Shown here piece by piece: positions 32,885 to 42,438 of a stretch of DNA of 64,000 nt (position 1 is the first letter of the stretch; each line of letters opens with the position of its first letter). Both the position numbers and the translations under genes were made by a program. The DNA is from Flavobacteriaceae bacterium PS02334 (lineage in GTDB: Bacteria; Bacteroidota; Bacteroidia; Flavobacteriales; Flavobacteriaceae). The notes under the pieces were generated by a model. That model did no database searches. It saw only the letters and a program-made list of their open reading frames with translations, and was not told the DNA's origin. The stretch spans positions 186,001-250,000 of the forward strand of contig JASCOH010000003.1 in the NCBI GenBank assembly GCA_029959295.1, read 5' to 3'.

Positions 32885-35800
32885 ATGAAAACAAAAATTA
32901 CTTTGCTATGCCTTTTGGCATTTTTATTTTGTATTCCGAAGGCTGTCGCACAGTGCAATACTGGAGCAAGAAATCCTTCTCAGGCTTACACGCCTATTTA
33001 CGATGGTAATGAACGTATCATTCACGAGGGTTCCCATCCTGGAGAATACATGGTGGTAAATACATTTTCGACGGCTACTATTTATAAATTTGCAAGTTCT
33101 TTGCCAACAGATTATATTACCATTACAGATGCTAATGGATGGCAGATATTTGCAAGCGGCTTAAATGGCTCGAATGGATTAAACTTTACGCCACCTTATC
33201 CTCAGGCAGTGCGCTTTTACATTCATGCCAATGCACAGTGCGAGAGCAACCCTTTTTCAAACAGAACCCGATATTTAAAAACTACAACAGTAACTTATCC
33301 GTGTGATTCGCCAAGCAATATAGCGGTTTCGAACATCACCTCAAACTCGGCTAAAGTGACGTGGAATGCTCCGATTATCGGATTTAATTCCTCGTATGAC
33401 GTTTATGTAAACACTACAGGAATTAACCCAGTTTCAAATACAAATCCTACCGCAGAGTCAGCAGGATATAATGAAGCGCAATTATCAGGATTAAATTCAG
33501 GGACGACCTATTATTACTGGGTTCGAACTGAATGTACAGCCAATGCGGGAATTTGGGTTCCTGCAGGAACTTTCACGACCAATCCGTTTTCAAACTGCAA
33601 TGGCGCTCCTTATGGATTGCATCCGGAAAATACTTTTACTGTAACCTGCAATGGAACTGTTCAGCAAATTGCAACTGATGCCTATCCGGGAGAATATTCA
33701 AACGTTTATGTTAGCAGCAATAAGCAATACACATTCAGCAGTTCGGTAGCTACTGACTTTATCACTATTACCGACCCGACAGGAGCTACCGTATATACTT
33801 CGGGACAGTCGCCTTTAGTTTGGATTAATAATTCTAATTGGTCAACTGTAAGATATTATCTGCACAGTAATTCTTCTTGTGGTACTGCCGCTTCTCCAAG
33901 AATCAGATCGATCAAATGTGGCGGAGATGTTGTTGGCGGATGTACAGACGGAGAGCTTCATCCAGAAGCTACATTTACACCTTCCTGCACAGGATCGTTG
34001 GAATTGATTGCTAATAACAGTTATGCAGGAGAATACTCTAATGTCAATGTAACTGCAAACAAGGAATATACTTTTTCAAGTTCTGCCAATAGCGATTTTG
34101 TAACCATTGTAAATCCTGCCGGAAATGTTGTACTTGCCAATGGTGAAGCTCCATTAATTTGGAATTCGGGTTCGACATCTGGTATTGTTAAATACTTTTT
34201 GCATAGCAATTCGAATTGTGGAACGCAAAACATAAACAGACAACGCTATATCAAATGTAGCAATGCTCCAGTGGAAAGCTGCGGTGTGCCAAGTGCCCTA
34301 TCAGTTTCAAACATTACTTCAAATTCAAGCCGATTAACTTGGAATGCACCTGCGACAGCACCTGCTTCCTATGACCTTTATATTATCACGACCAATACCG
34401 CTCCTGTTGCCAATACTACGGCTACGGTAAACAGTACAACTGCCGGAGTAGGTGTTTTAAGCGGATTGGCGGCTTCTACAACTTATTACTACTGGATTCG
34501 CTCGAACTGTGGCGCTACAAAAAGTGCTTGGGTATCTGGAGGAAGTTTTACTACAATTGCCGCATTAAACTGCAATGGTGCTTCTAACGGATTATATCCT
34601 AATGCTACTTTTACGCCTTCATGCACAGGAAATGCAGAGCAAATAGTTGCTGACGCCTATGCGGGTGAATATTCCAATGTTAATGTAGTGGCAAATAAGC
34701 AATATACGTTTACGAGTTCAATTGCAACAGACTATCTTACAATTACAAATGCTACGGGAACCGTAGTTTTGGCAAGCGGACTGACGCCTTTAAGCTGGGC
34801 CTCTGGTTCTACATCAGGTGTCGTGAGATATCACTTGAATGCCAATGCAAACTGTGGAGCTCAGAATTCACTAAGAATACGTTCAATTAAATGTATAGAT
34901 GCTCCGGCTGGAAGTTGCGGTGTGCCAAGTGCATTATCAGTTTCAAACATTACTTCAAATTCAAGCCGATTAACTTGGAATGCGCCTGCGACAGCACCTG
35001 CTTCCTACGACCTTTATATTATCACGACCAATACCGCTCCTGTTGCCAATACTACGGCTACGGTAAACAGTACAACTGCCGGAGTTGGAGTTTTAAGCGG
35101 ATTAGCGGCTTCTACCACTTACTACTACTGGATTCGCTCAAACTGTGGCGCTACAAAAAGTGCTTGGGTATCTGGAGGAAGTTTTACTACAATTGCCGCT
35201 TTAAACTGCAATGGTGCTTCTAACGGATTGTATCCTAATGCTACCTTTACTCCCACATGTACAGGAAATGCAGAGCAAATAGTTGCTGACGCCTATGCGG
35301 GTGAATATTCTAATGTAAATGTAGTGGCAAATAAGCAATATACCTTTACGAGTTCAATTGCAACAGACTACCTTACAATTACAAATGCTTCGGGAACAGT
35401 AGTTTTGGCAAGTGGACTGACGCCTTTAATCTGGGCTTCTGGTTCTACATCGGGAGTCGTGAGATACCATTTGAATGCCAATGCAAACTGTGGAGCTCAG
35501 AATACGCTCAGAATAAGATCTATTAAATGTGTAGATGCTCCTGTTTCTACTTGCGGCCTGCCTTCTGGATTTGCAGTTTCAAACATTACTTCAAATTCAT
35601 GCCGATTGACTTGGACGGCACCTGCTGTTGCTCCTTCTTATTATGATATTCATGCCAGTACGACAAATGCAGCTCCAGTTGCTAGTACTCCTGGCAGAAC
35701 ATCAAGTACTACCGCTGATTTGCCAGCATTGGGATTTTTGAACCCGTCTACGACTTATTATTACTGGGTACGCTCAGTATGCGGTTCTGTCAAAGGTGCA

Positions 35801-36439
35801 TGGGTTTATGGCGGAAGTTTTACTACAAATGCATCGCTAGTATGTAACGGTGCTAACCGTGGATTGTTTCCTGAAGATAGAATTGAACATAACAATACAG
35901 GGAATACACAGCCTGTTGCCATGAACACATCGGCAGGAATATATTCTAACATGATTGTACTGCCGAACAAGAGATACACGTTTACAAGTTCAGTAACTAC
36001 CGATTATCTTACAATTACTAACGAAGCTGGGACATTAGTTCTAGCAAGTGGCGTAACGCCTTTAAATTGGACTTCGGGCGCAAACGAAGCAGTTGTGAGA
36101 TTCTATGTGCATATTGATTCAAACTGTAATTCAGATGATAATCTGTCGAGAACGACATCGGCCAGAAGCGCTACTTTAGGCATTGACGAGAATATTGCCG
36201 GTAACCAATTGAAAATATATCCAAATCCAAGTGCCGGACAATTCACTGTCGATACGGGAGATATTATTGCTGATGGGATTTCTATTATCGATAACTTAGG
36301 AAGAATTATTAGTACGCACAAACCTCACGAGGTAAAGACAACATTAGCAATTGACAATTTTTCTGATGGTATTTATTATATAAAAATTAATTATCAAAAT
36401 AAGAATGTTACCAAGAAACTGGTTGTTAAGAAGAACTAA
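32885..36439 (+). CDS. Large surface protein: fibronectin-III repeats and type IX sorting domain
   Basis: The 1184 residues have a signal peptide (MKTKITLLCLLAFLFCIPKAVA) and an array of modules. A beta-rich domain with Y.GEY(S/M)N...V and (Y/R)YTF.S(S/A) alternates with fibronectin-type-III domains (TSNSxRLTWNAP ... TTYYYW(I/V)RS). The C-terminus (about 1105-1184) is a type A sorting domain (LKIYPNPSAGQF, then SDGIYYIKI, ending in KKLVVKKN), so it is a cell-surface or secreted cargo of the type IX secretion system. Two consecutive 212-residue units are nearly identical in DNA. It is likely an adhesin or matrix component. It ends at a strong terminator. Confidence 0.88.
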   Translation: MKTKITLLCLLAFLFCIPKAVAQCNTGARNPSQAYTPIYDGNERIIHEGSHPGEYMVVNTFSTATIYKFASSLPTDYITITDANGWQIFASGLNGSNGLNFTPPYPQAVRFYIHANAQCESNPFSNRTRYLKTTTVTYPCDSPSNIAVSNITSNSAKVTWNAPIIGFNSSYDVYVNTTGINPVSNTNPTAESAGYNEAQLSGLNSGTTYYYWVRTECTANAGIWVPAGTFTTNPFSNCNGAPYGLHPENTFTVTCNGTVQQIATDAYPGEYSNVYVSSNKQYTFSSSVATDFITITDPTGATVYTSGQSPLVWINNSNWSTVRYYLHSNSSCGTAASPRIRSIKCGGDVVGGCTDGELHPEATFTPSCTGSLELIANNSYAGEYSNVNVTANKEYTFSSSANSDFVTIVNPAGNVVLANGEAPLIWNSGSTSGIVKYFLHSNSNCGTQNINRQRYIKCSNAPVESCGVPSALSVSNITSNSSRLTWNAPATAPASYDLYIITTNTAPVANTTATVNSTTAGVGVLSGLAASTTYYYWIRSNCGATKSAWVSGGSFTTIAALNCNGASNGLYPNATFTPSCTGNAEQIVADAYAGEYSNVNVVANKQYTFTSSIATDYLTITNATGTVVLASGLTPLSWASGSTSGVVRYHLNANANCGAQNSLRIRSIKCIDAPAGSCGVPSALSVSNITSNSSRLTWNAPATAPASYDLYIITTNTAPVANTTATVNSTTAGVGVLSGLAASTTYYYWIRSNCGATKSAWVSGGSFTTIAALNCNGASNGLYPNATFTPTCTGNAEQIVADAYAGEYSNVNVVANKQYTFTSSIATDYLTITNASGTVVLASGLTPLIWASGSTSGVVRYHLNANANCGAQNTLRIRSIKCVDAPVSTCGLPSGFAVSNITSNSCRLTWTAPAVAPSYYDIHASTTNAAPVASTPGRTSSTTADLPALGFLNPSTTYYYWVRSVCGSVKGAWVYGGSFTTNASLVCNGANRGLFPEDRIEHNNTGNTQPVAMNTSAGIYSNMIVLPNKRYTFTSSVTTDYLTITNEAGTLVLASGVTPLNWTSGANEAVVRFYVHIDSNCNSDDNLSRTTSARSATLGIDENIAGNQLKIYPNPSAGQFTVDTGDIIADGISIIDNLGRIISTHKPHEVKTTLAIDNFSDGIYYIKINYQNKNVTKKLVVKKN
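34280..35551 (+). repeat. 636-bp tandem duplication inside the surface protein
   Basis: The unit 34280-34915 is repeated at 34916-35551 with the same frame, beginning at a TGCGG that codes for a Cys-Gly pair. Long stretches are identical in DNA (for example the CGACAGCACCTGCTTCCTA segments), with scattered differences, some of them synonymous. A third, diverged unit starts at 35552. Each unit encodes 212 residues. Confidence 0.85.
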
Positions 36440-36472
36440 TTTCATGGCAATTATTTAAGCTTAATTCTGCAG

Positions 36473-36499
36473 AAAAACCCCGCTAAATGCGGGGTTTTT
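36473..36499 (+). terminator. Terminator of the surface protein gene
   Basis: AAAAACCCCGC pairs with GCGGGGTTTTT over a 5-base loop. Confidence 0.9.
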
Positions 36500-36713
36500 A
36501 CTATTTTGAGCAGGTTTGATTTTCAAGACCATTGCAGACCGTAGTACAAAATACCTTGTGTCATTGGCAAATTTTTCTTCCTTGATTCATATTTAAAAAT
36601 AAAATTTGATCTTCAGCAAAGTTTGCAAGATAAATTTAGGATATCAAGGCTTTTATTTTATCATAATTACTTACATTTACCTCCCATTTTTTTTAATCAT
36701 AACCCCTGTCTTT

Positions 36714-38861
36714 ATGTTAAATTGCAACCGTTTAGCAACTTTCCTGATCATTTTCTTTATTACCTCCCCTATTTATTGCCAAAATAAAACAATTGATTCC
36801 TTAGAAATAATATTAGCTAATCCCAAAATTAGCGACACAGTACGCATCAATACAATTATTGAGGGTATGGACAACACAGTCATGCTGAGCAAAGCTCACG
36901 TAGCATTCTACAATCAATTATTTCCTATATTTACTAAAGGGCTGGCAACGCCTAAACTCAACCCAAAAATAAAGCAAAAATACCAGTATGCTGCTGGTGT
37001 ATACTACTACAATACTGCAAAAAAAGAAACAAAAGAAGGCAACAAAAATGCGCCGGCACACTTTGATGAAGCTATAAAATATTGGAAAGACTCTAAAGAC
37101 TATAAGGCAATGGCAATTGCGCTGGTTGGAAAAGGGACTTACTATCGCCATATTGCCGATTGGCCCAAAACGTTCAAATACTTTTTTGAAGCATTAAAAT
37201 ATTACGAAAGCATTAATAATGAATCTGGAATATCAAATGTAAATACGGAAATAGGAACTGCTTGTTTGGCCCAGCAAGACTGGGAAAAAGCTATTTTGCA
37301 TCTGAAAAAAGCACTGCCCTATTTTGCAGTTCCAGAGACAGAATTACATAGATCGGACAGGCATAGCTTAGCGGTAATTTATAACAATATAGGCACAGCT
37401 TACAATCGTCTTAAAAACTTTCCTGAAGCCCACAAGAATTTTCTGAAAGCGCACAGCTATATCAAACAAAATAAAGATCCGCAATCAGAATCGATGGTTT
37501 TAGTGCAATTGGCTCAATCCTCTAGTGATTTGGGAAACTTAGCTGAGTCGGAAGATTATTTAAAAAGAGCCTTAGATTTATGTAATGATGATACTTCAAG
37601 ACAAGCAGTATATGGCAACGCTGCACGCATCAATTACAAAAATAAAAAATATGATAAAGCGGCTGAGTATGGTGAATTGAGCTATGGCTTGGCAAAAAAA
37701 AATAAAAGCATCAATTCGCAGTCGGGCATCACCTCTTTGCTATACAAAATTTATAAAGAAAGCGGACAATATGAAAAAGCATTAAAAATGTATGAAGCAA
37801 ACATCGTAATAAAAGATTCTACAAATTTAGATGCCTCAAAAAACGAATTGGCGCAACAAGAACTAAAATATAAATTTGAGAAAAAAGAACTGCAACAAAA
37901 AATAATCCAGCAAAAGAAATTAGCGGCAGTTACCCTTGAGCAGCAGAAGAAAGTTACAGCCGTTAAGCTTGAAGCCCAAAAGAAAACGGCTCTTGAAACC
38001 TCAAAAAACAAATTGGCCCGCCAGCAATTAGTATATGATTTTGAGAAAAAACAGCTGAACCAAAAACTAATTCAGGGAAAGAAAGTAACGGCCATCAAAC
38101 TAGATGCTGAAAAGAAAACGGCAGCTAAAAACAACTGGCTAATTGCAGTTTCATCCCTATTCCTGCTGTCTCTGCTTGGTGTTTATTTCTATTACCGAAA
38201 CAATAAGCAAAAACAAGCCATCAATGTCTTAGAAAAAAACCAAATCAAGCAAAAGCTGCTTATCACCCAGATGAACCCGCATTTTATATTCAATTCGGTA
38301 CAAAACATCAGAAGCCTTATTAACAATAAGCAGAACGACGAAGCGGTAGATTATCTGGGTAAATTTTCAAAACTGACCCGACAAATCCTTGAAAACTCCA
38401 ACGAAAACTACATATCGCTGAAAGAAGAACTAGAAATGATTGAAAACTATCTTTCTATCCAGCAGTTGCTCTATGAAAACAAATTTAAATTTACTATCCT
38501 AGTGGAAGAAGGTATTGATAGCGAATCGATATTTTTGCCGCCGATGTTAGCGCAGCCATTTATTGAAAACGCCATCAAGCACGGATTGAGCAACACATTG
38601 GAAAATGGAAAAATTGCTGTTCATTTCTATCTAAAAGAAAACAAATTATTTTTTGAAGTAACGGATAATGGTAAAGGTTTTGGCAATGGCACGCAGTTAA
38701 GCAATCACAAATCGCTAGCGATGACTATTACTAAAGAACGCTTGGTTTCTTACACCAAAAACAAAGATTTTATCGTGCAGACCGATAATCTAATCAAGCC
38801 AGACGGAACGATTGAAGGTGCAAAAGTTGTGTTTGAAATTCCTTATATTTACGAAAATTAA
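36714..38861 (+). CDS. TPR sensor histidine kinase (LytS/YpdA type)
   Basis: Started at ATG 36714 (MLNCNRLATFLIIFF...), the protein has 715 residues. An upstream start at 36606 would add a 36-residue segment ahead of the signal sequence. It has a signal peptide, then TPR-like helical repeats (AIYNNIGTAYNRLKNFPEAHKN), a Lys/Gln-rich coiled coil, one membrane helix (LIAVSSLFLLSLLGVYFYY), and a His_kinase domain with QMNPHFIFNSVQNI (phospho-His). The HATPase part reads QPFIENAIKHG and DNGKGFGNG. The sensor is periplasmic and the kinase cytoplasmic. A 55-residue coiled-coil segment is duplicated (SKNELAQQELKYKFEKK / SKNKLARQQLVYDFEKK, period 165 bases). The partner regulator follows after 9 bases. 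Confidence 0.9.
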   Translation: MLNCNRLATFLIIFFITSPIYCQNKTIDSLEIILANPKISDTVRINTIIEGMDNTVMLSKAHVAFYNQLFPIFTKGLATPKLNPKIKQKYQYAAGVYYYNTAKKETKEGNKNAPAHFDEAIKYWKDSKDYKAMAIALVGKGTYYRHIADWPKTFKYFFEALKYYESINNESGISNVNTEIGTACLAQQDWEKAILHLKKALPYFAVPETELHRSDRHSLAVIYNNIGTAYNRLKNFPEAHKNFLKAHSYIKQNKDPQSESMVLVQLAQSSSDLGNLAESEDYLKRALDLCNDDTSRQAVYGNAARINYKNKKYDKAAEYGELSYGLAKKNKSINSQSGITSLLYKIYKESGQYEKALKMYEANIVIKDSTNLDASKNELAQQELKYKFEKKELQQKIIQQKKLAAVTLEQQKKVTAVKLEAQKKTALETSKNKLARQQLVYDFEKKQLNQKLIQGKKVTAIKLDAEKKTAAKNNWLIAVSSLFLLSLLGVYFYYRNNKQKQAINVLEKNQIKQKLLITQMNPHFIFNSVQNIRSLINNKQNDEAVDYLGKFSKLTRQILENSNENYISLKEELEMIENYLSIQQLLYENKFKFTILVEEGIDSESIFLPPMLAQPFIENAIKHGLSNTLENGKIAVHFYLKENKLFFEVTDNGKGFGNGTQLSNHKSLAMTITKERLVSYTKNKDFIVQTDNLIKPDGTIEGAKVVFEIPYIYEN

Positions 38862-38870
38862 TTACCAAAT

Positions 38871-39620
38871 ATGCTGCGAGCCATAGTCATTGACGACATC
38901 GAAAAAATCAGAAAAGAAAATATTGCGATCATCCAATCCGCTTGTCCAACTATTTCAATCATTGGACAAGCAGATTCTGTAGCTTCTGGAGTAAAATTGA
39001 TCAAACAGCTGACACCTGATTTAATTTTTCTGGATGTAGAAATGCCCGATGGTACTGGTTTTGATTTGCTTCAAAAATTTGATACTATATCTTTTAAAGT
39101 AATTTTTATTACTGGCTATGAAGACTTTGCCATCAGAGCTTTTCGTTTTTCGGCTATTGATTATTTATTGAAGCCACTTGATAGCAAAGAATTGGCGGAA
39201 GCCGTTAAAAAAGCCGAAGAATCAATGACTAAAGAAGTTTTAGACCTGAAACTTCACAACTTATTTTCTAATCTCGAACGCCCTAAAAACCTTCAAAAGC
39301 TTATTCTTAAAACTGCCGACAAGATTTACTCCATCAATATTCAGGACATCGTAAACTGTGAATCAGATGGAAACTATACTACATTTCATTTTGTCAATGC
39401 GCCAAAACTGGTTGTTTCAACCAATTTAAAAGAATATGAAAGTTTATTGAGCCCGCACAATTTTTTTAGAACTCACAGATCACATTTGATAAACATGGCT
39501 TACTTTGATCATTTTATCAGATCGGAAGGCGGCAATACCATTATCATGAAAAACAAAACTGCTGTGCCGCTCTCGGTCCGCAAAAAAGAAGAGTTTATGA
39601 TATTGCTTGATAATTTTTAA
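38871..39620 (+). CDS. LytTR-type response regulator
   Basis: The 249 residues have a receiver domain with the phospho-acceptor Asp in FLDVEMPDG (about D55) and KPLD at the switch, followed by a LytTR DNA-binding domain (VNCESDGNYTTFHF, EYESLLSPHNFFRTHRSHLINM). It is the direct partner of the upstream TPR kinase, 9 bases away. Together they form the Bacteroidota version of a LytS/LytR-type system. Targets are not visible in the sequence. The neighbouring surface protein is a possible one, but that is inference. Confidence 0.93.
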   Translation: MLRAIVIDDIEKIRKENIAIIQSACPTISIIGQADSVASGVKLIKQLTPDLIFLDVEMPDGTGFDLLQKFDTISFKVIFITGYEDFAIRAFRFSAIDYLLKPLDSKELAEAVKKAEESMTKEVLDLKLHNLFSNLERPKNLQKLILKTADKIYSINIQDIVNCESDGNYTTFHFVNAPKLVVSTNLKEYESLLSPHNFFRTHRSHLINMAYFDHFIRSEGGNTIIMKNKTAVPLSVRKKEEFMILLDNF

Positions 39621-39879
39621 GCAGCAAAAATAGTGCTGCAATTTCTATTCATTACCGTGGCCGTGTTGAATATGAACTGACCCTTTTAAGCTCCAATATG
39701 CCTGCAATTGCATGATTGGGGGGCAAAGCTCAAAGATGTCCATTTAGGAATTTCGTCAACCTTAATACCTTAAAAATAAGCATTTTGTACATATATAAGG
39801 ATAACATGGAATTTAACCTTACTCCTGCTTTCATCAAATTTTTGGTGAAGACAATTTCGCTTTTTTATTTTATATTAAT
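39621..39879. other. Gap without recognised genes
   Basis: A weak hairpin, GCAGCA with TGCTGC (from 39621), may end the regulator message. I see nothing else that I can support before the convergent glycosyltransferase gene. Confidence 0.4.
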
Positions 39880-41400
39880 CTAATTTGTAGCCTGGCTTAT
39901 TTCAGCTTTAAGTCTTTGGTCAATATCAACTTTTGGATTTCTAAAAACAAAGATTGTCGTTTTATATTCTCTTGCCAATGGTTCGGCTAATGAGTCGGCT
40001 ACAAAAGCGGTTTCAAAAAACGGACTTGTTTCTTCCAATTCATGTTTGCTTCCTGCGGCATCTTTAACCCGTATAAGATTAATTGTCCTTTTATTAAAAT
40101 CAAACCAGTTGATATAATCTGCATTAAAAGTAACGGCCTTTATATTTTTGTTTTTTACATAATAATTGATCGCTCCTGCCTGCCCATAATTATCACATAA
40201 AACAATTGTCTTTTCATCGTCTGGCAGCTTATTGTATGCCTTCTCTACTTTGTTCGCCAATTCTTTCCATCCTAGCATATCTGCGAAATCTTGAGGCAAC
40301 TGATGATTTTTACCATCCTCCCATTGCAATAAGCCAGCTTCTTTATAAATACTTCTGTATTCTAAGATATATGCTGGGTCTTTCATTGAGAAAATTAAAT
40401 TAAACAATAAAATATAAGAAAGCACTGGCAGTATTATAAAGATAGGCTTAACATATTTTCTCCAGCCGAAATTTATAAGATTTCCAAAGTAAACTGATCC
40501 AAAAGCAATATAAACAAGATAAAGGCCAATAGCGTAATATCCTTTTGCTTTTAAATAAACAAATGTGAAGAGGGTGAAGAAAAAGCTAAAAAAGAAAACG
40601 CTGTATTTTCGGAATGGCGCATAAAACAAAAACGCATATAAAGACGCAATTATTACTGGTAACGCGCCAATAAAAAAGAACAGCTGTTCCTTTAAAAAAT
40701 CCAGGCGATTAACATGTATTAATTGAGTGGCGGTCAATTCTTCTAAATGATGAAAAACAGGATAATTATTATGGTGTTGCCATAAAAGATTTGGAAGAAT
40801 TACAATCAGGCCAAGCAATAAAGCACCATAAAAGTGTTTTTGAATAAAAAGTTTTCGGTGTTCGGATAATAAAATGGCAGGGAAAATTCCAATAACCAAA
40901 AAGACAATATTGTACTTGTTGAGAAAACCTATCGCGAAAACCAAGCTTGCGAAGTATAGCCATTTTGATTTTTGCGTCTGTATGTATTTAACGAGTATAA
41001 AATAAAAAAGCGACCAGCACAATACATCAAATGAATTGGGCTGAAAAAGAAGGTTGAGACGGAGAAGAAATGAAAATGATACACAAGTTGCACTTAGTAC
41101 CAAAGCATATAAATTGCCTTTTAATGCCGATACAATTTCCCAGACTACCACAATTGTCAGGGCGCCGAATAAAGCAGGAAAAAATCGTATCCAAAATACA
41201 GAGTTGCCTAAAAGTTTAATGATGTAGGCAATCCATGAAGTCACTGGAGGTACAGACTGAAAGCCCCAGGCAAGATGCTCAGCTTGGTCAAGATGTAAAT
41301 ATTCATCTCTTTGTAATTCGTAAAAGGGATTATACAGGAGGTATTGTAAAATAAATTTTAGAAGAATAAATCCAAGTAAAATTAAGGCCTCTTTTTTCAT
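39880..41400 (-). CDS. GT39/ArnT-like membrane glycosyltransferase
   Basis: The 506 residues have about twelve hydrophobic segments and the luminal acidic motif typical of PMT/ArnT-type enzymes near the N-terminus: RDEYLHLDQAEHLAWGF (31-47). This is followed by a P-rich loop (SVPPVTSWIAYI). Such enzymes transfer sugars from lipid-linked donors to lipids or proteins at the outer face of the membrane. The last ~130 residues are soluble, a common extension. It is convergent with the LytTR regulator and stands alone. The substrate cannot be told. Confidence 0.8.
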   Translation of the reverse strand: MKKEALILLGFILLKFILQYLLYNPFYELQRDEYLHLDQAEHLAWGFQSVPPVTSWIAYIIKLLGNSVFWIRFFPALFGALTIVVVWEIVSALKGNLYALVLSATCVSFSFLLRLNLLFQPNSFDVLCWSLFYFILVKYIQTQKSKWLYFASLVFAIGFLNKYNIVFLVIGIFPAILLSEHRKLFIQKHFYGALLLGLIVILPNLLWQHHNNYPVFHHLEELTATQLIHVNRLDFLKEQLFFFIGALPVIIASLYAFLFYAPFRKYSVFFFSFFFTLFTFVYLKAKGYYAIGLYLVYIAFGSVYFGNLINFGWRKYVKPIFIILPVLSYILLFNLIFSMKDPAYILEYRSIYKEAGLLQWEDGKNHQLPQDFADMLGWKELANKVEKAYNKLPDDEKTIVLCDNYGQAGAINYYVKNKNIKAVTFNADYINWFDFNKRTINLIRVKDAAGSKHELEETSPFFETAFVADSLAEPLAREYKTTIFVFRNPKVDIDQRLKAEISQATN

Positions 41401-41551
41401 TAACTATAATAGTTTTGTCTCCACAAGACCAAAGTCGAGATGGTGAAGTTTGCCTTATCAAAAAACATTAAGCATTAACTTCTTAAATGTTTATGGCTGT
41501 GCCAAATATACTATTTCATTTATTATAATTTATACAAGAAATGTAATTGGT

Positions 41552-41805
41552 GATTTTGCCTAACTAAACAACGGCGAAATTCAGTTTGAGGCATTGCACA
41601 AGGATACTTATTTTGTATTGCATGCTGGACAACCGCATAATGTTTCTGTATACATCACGGACCTTTTGTAGCAGATTCGATAGAAGATCTTGCAAAATTG
41701 TACAGAGAATTTCGACAAGGAGAATTTCCCCATCTCAAAATCTGCCTGATAAACAGAAAATCACTTATGTATAAAAATAAGACTTTTCAATTTTACATAA
41801 ATTAA
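41552..41805 (+). pseudogene. Decayed pirin C-terminal fragment
   Basis: One frame from 41570 reads NGEIQFEALHKDTYFVLHAGQPHNVSVYI up to TDLL and a stop; shifted by one base from 41659 it continues GPFVADSIEDLAKLYREFRQGEFPHL. Joined, these match the pirin C-terminus (GQPxNEPVxxxGPFVxxxxxE.....Y..G.F). A stop also precedes the first frame. It is therefore a frameshifted remnant and not a gene. The short frame beginning with ATG 41586 is out of phase with this homology. Confidence 0.65.
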
Positions 41806-41908
41806 TATCTCAGCAATCACACATCTCAGAATTAATTAGTCTCATTACAAATACCTTAGCATTCATCCGACGGATTTGTTTATGTTGTACATTTGAAAAA
41901 ATAACAAC

Positions 41909-41942
41909 AGGCAAAAGCCTATTCTTAAGATTTGCTTAAGAA
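41909..41942. promoter_or_regulatory. Adjacent inverted repeats upstream of the ApbE operon
   Basis: AGGC-AAAA-GCCT (41909-41920) is followed by TTCTTAAG-N5-CTTAAGAA (41922-41942), a perfect 8-bp pair. They lie 37-70 bases before a -7 element (TATTTTTG, 41979-41986) and about 60 bases before the first gene. This suits a protein-binding site or the end of an upstream message. Confidence 0.45.
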
Positions 41943-41978
41943 ACAATTATAGTCAAAATTAAAGCTTTAAGAATTCGT

Positions 41979-41986
41979 TATTTTTG
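41979..41986 (+). promoter_or_regulatory. -7 promoter element of the ApbE/DUF3570 operon
   Basis: TATTTTTG fits TAnnTTTG and lies 17 bases before the thioredoxin-like gene's ATG. Confidence 0.5.
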
Positions 41987-42003
41987 AATAAAATAATCAT
42001 ATC

Positions 42004-42438
42004 ATGAAAACATTTTTTCTCTTGCTATCGATGGCAATGGCTCCGGCAGCATTTTCCCAAGACTGGAAAAATTTCGAGGAGGCAAAAAACTTGGCTGCCA
42101 AAGAAAACAAGAATATAATACTGGTATTTTCCGGCTCAGACTGGTGCGCTCCATGCATCAAGCTAGACAAATCGATTTGGCAATCAGAAGATTTTAAGTC
42201 AGAAGCCAAAAAAGAATGGGTTTTAGTAAAAGCTGATTTCCCAAAGAAAAAAGGCCATGAGCTTCCAGCGGCTCTACAGGAACAGAACAAATCGCTGGCA
42301 GAAAAATACAACAAGGATGGATTCTTTCCTCTCGTAGTCGTACTAGACAAAAATGGCAAGGCTATAGGAAAGACTGGATTCAAAAATGTCAGCCCTAAAG
42401 AATACATCGCCTTATTGCATTCACTAGAAAAAAAATAA
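42004..42438 (+). CDS. Secreted thioredoxin-like protein (CxxC)
   Basis: The 144 residues have a signal peptide (MKTFFLLLSMAMAPAAFS) and a thioredoxin fold with the active-site pair in SGSDWCAPCIKLD (C48-A-P-C51). The rest resembles DUF255/thioredoxin_7 proteins (SAEKYNKDGFFPLVVVLDKNGKAIGKTGF). It would work in the periplasm on disulfides or cytochrome/flavoprotein assembly. Its stop is immediately followed by the ApbE start, so it leads a six-gene operon with the flavin transferase, DUF4266 lipoprotein and DUF3570 protein. Confidence 0.88.
   Translation: MKTFFLLLSMAMAPAAFSQDWKNFEEAKNLAAKENKNIILVFSGSDWCAPCIKLDKSIWQSEDFKSEAKKEWVLVKADFPKKKGHELPAALQEQNKSLAEKYNKDGFFPLVVVLDKNGKAIGKTGFKNVSPKEYIALLHSLEKK

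Noticed and set aside
34891-35223. Plus-strand 110-aa frame inside the surface protein
   Set aside because: It is out of phase with the fibronectin repeats, rich in Cys and Tyr without pattern, and explained by the repeat codons.
34280-35551. CRISPR-like repeat array
   Set aside because: Units are 636 bases, in frame and coding; there are no short spacers, and no cas genes are present.
41586-41774. Short plus-strand frame starting MRHCTRIL
   Set aside because: It runs out of phase with the pirin homology, which occupies the neighbouring frames as a pseudogene.
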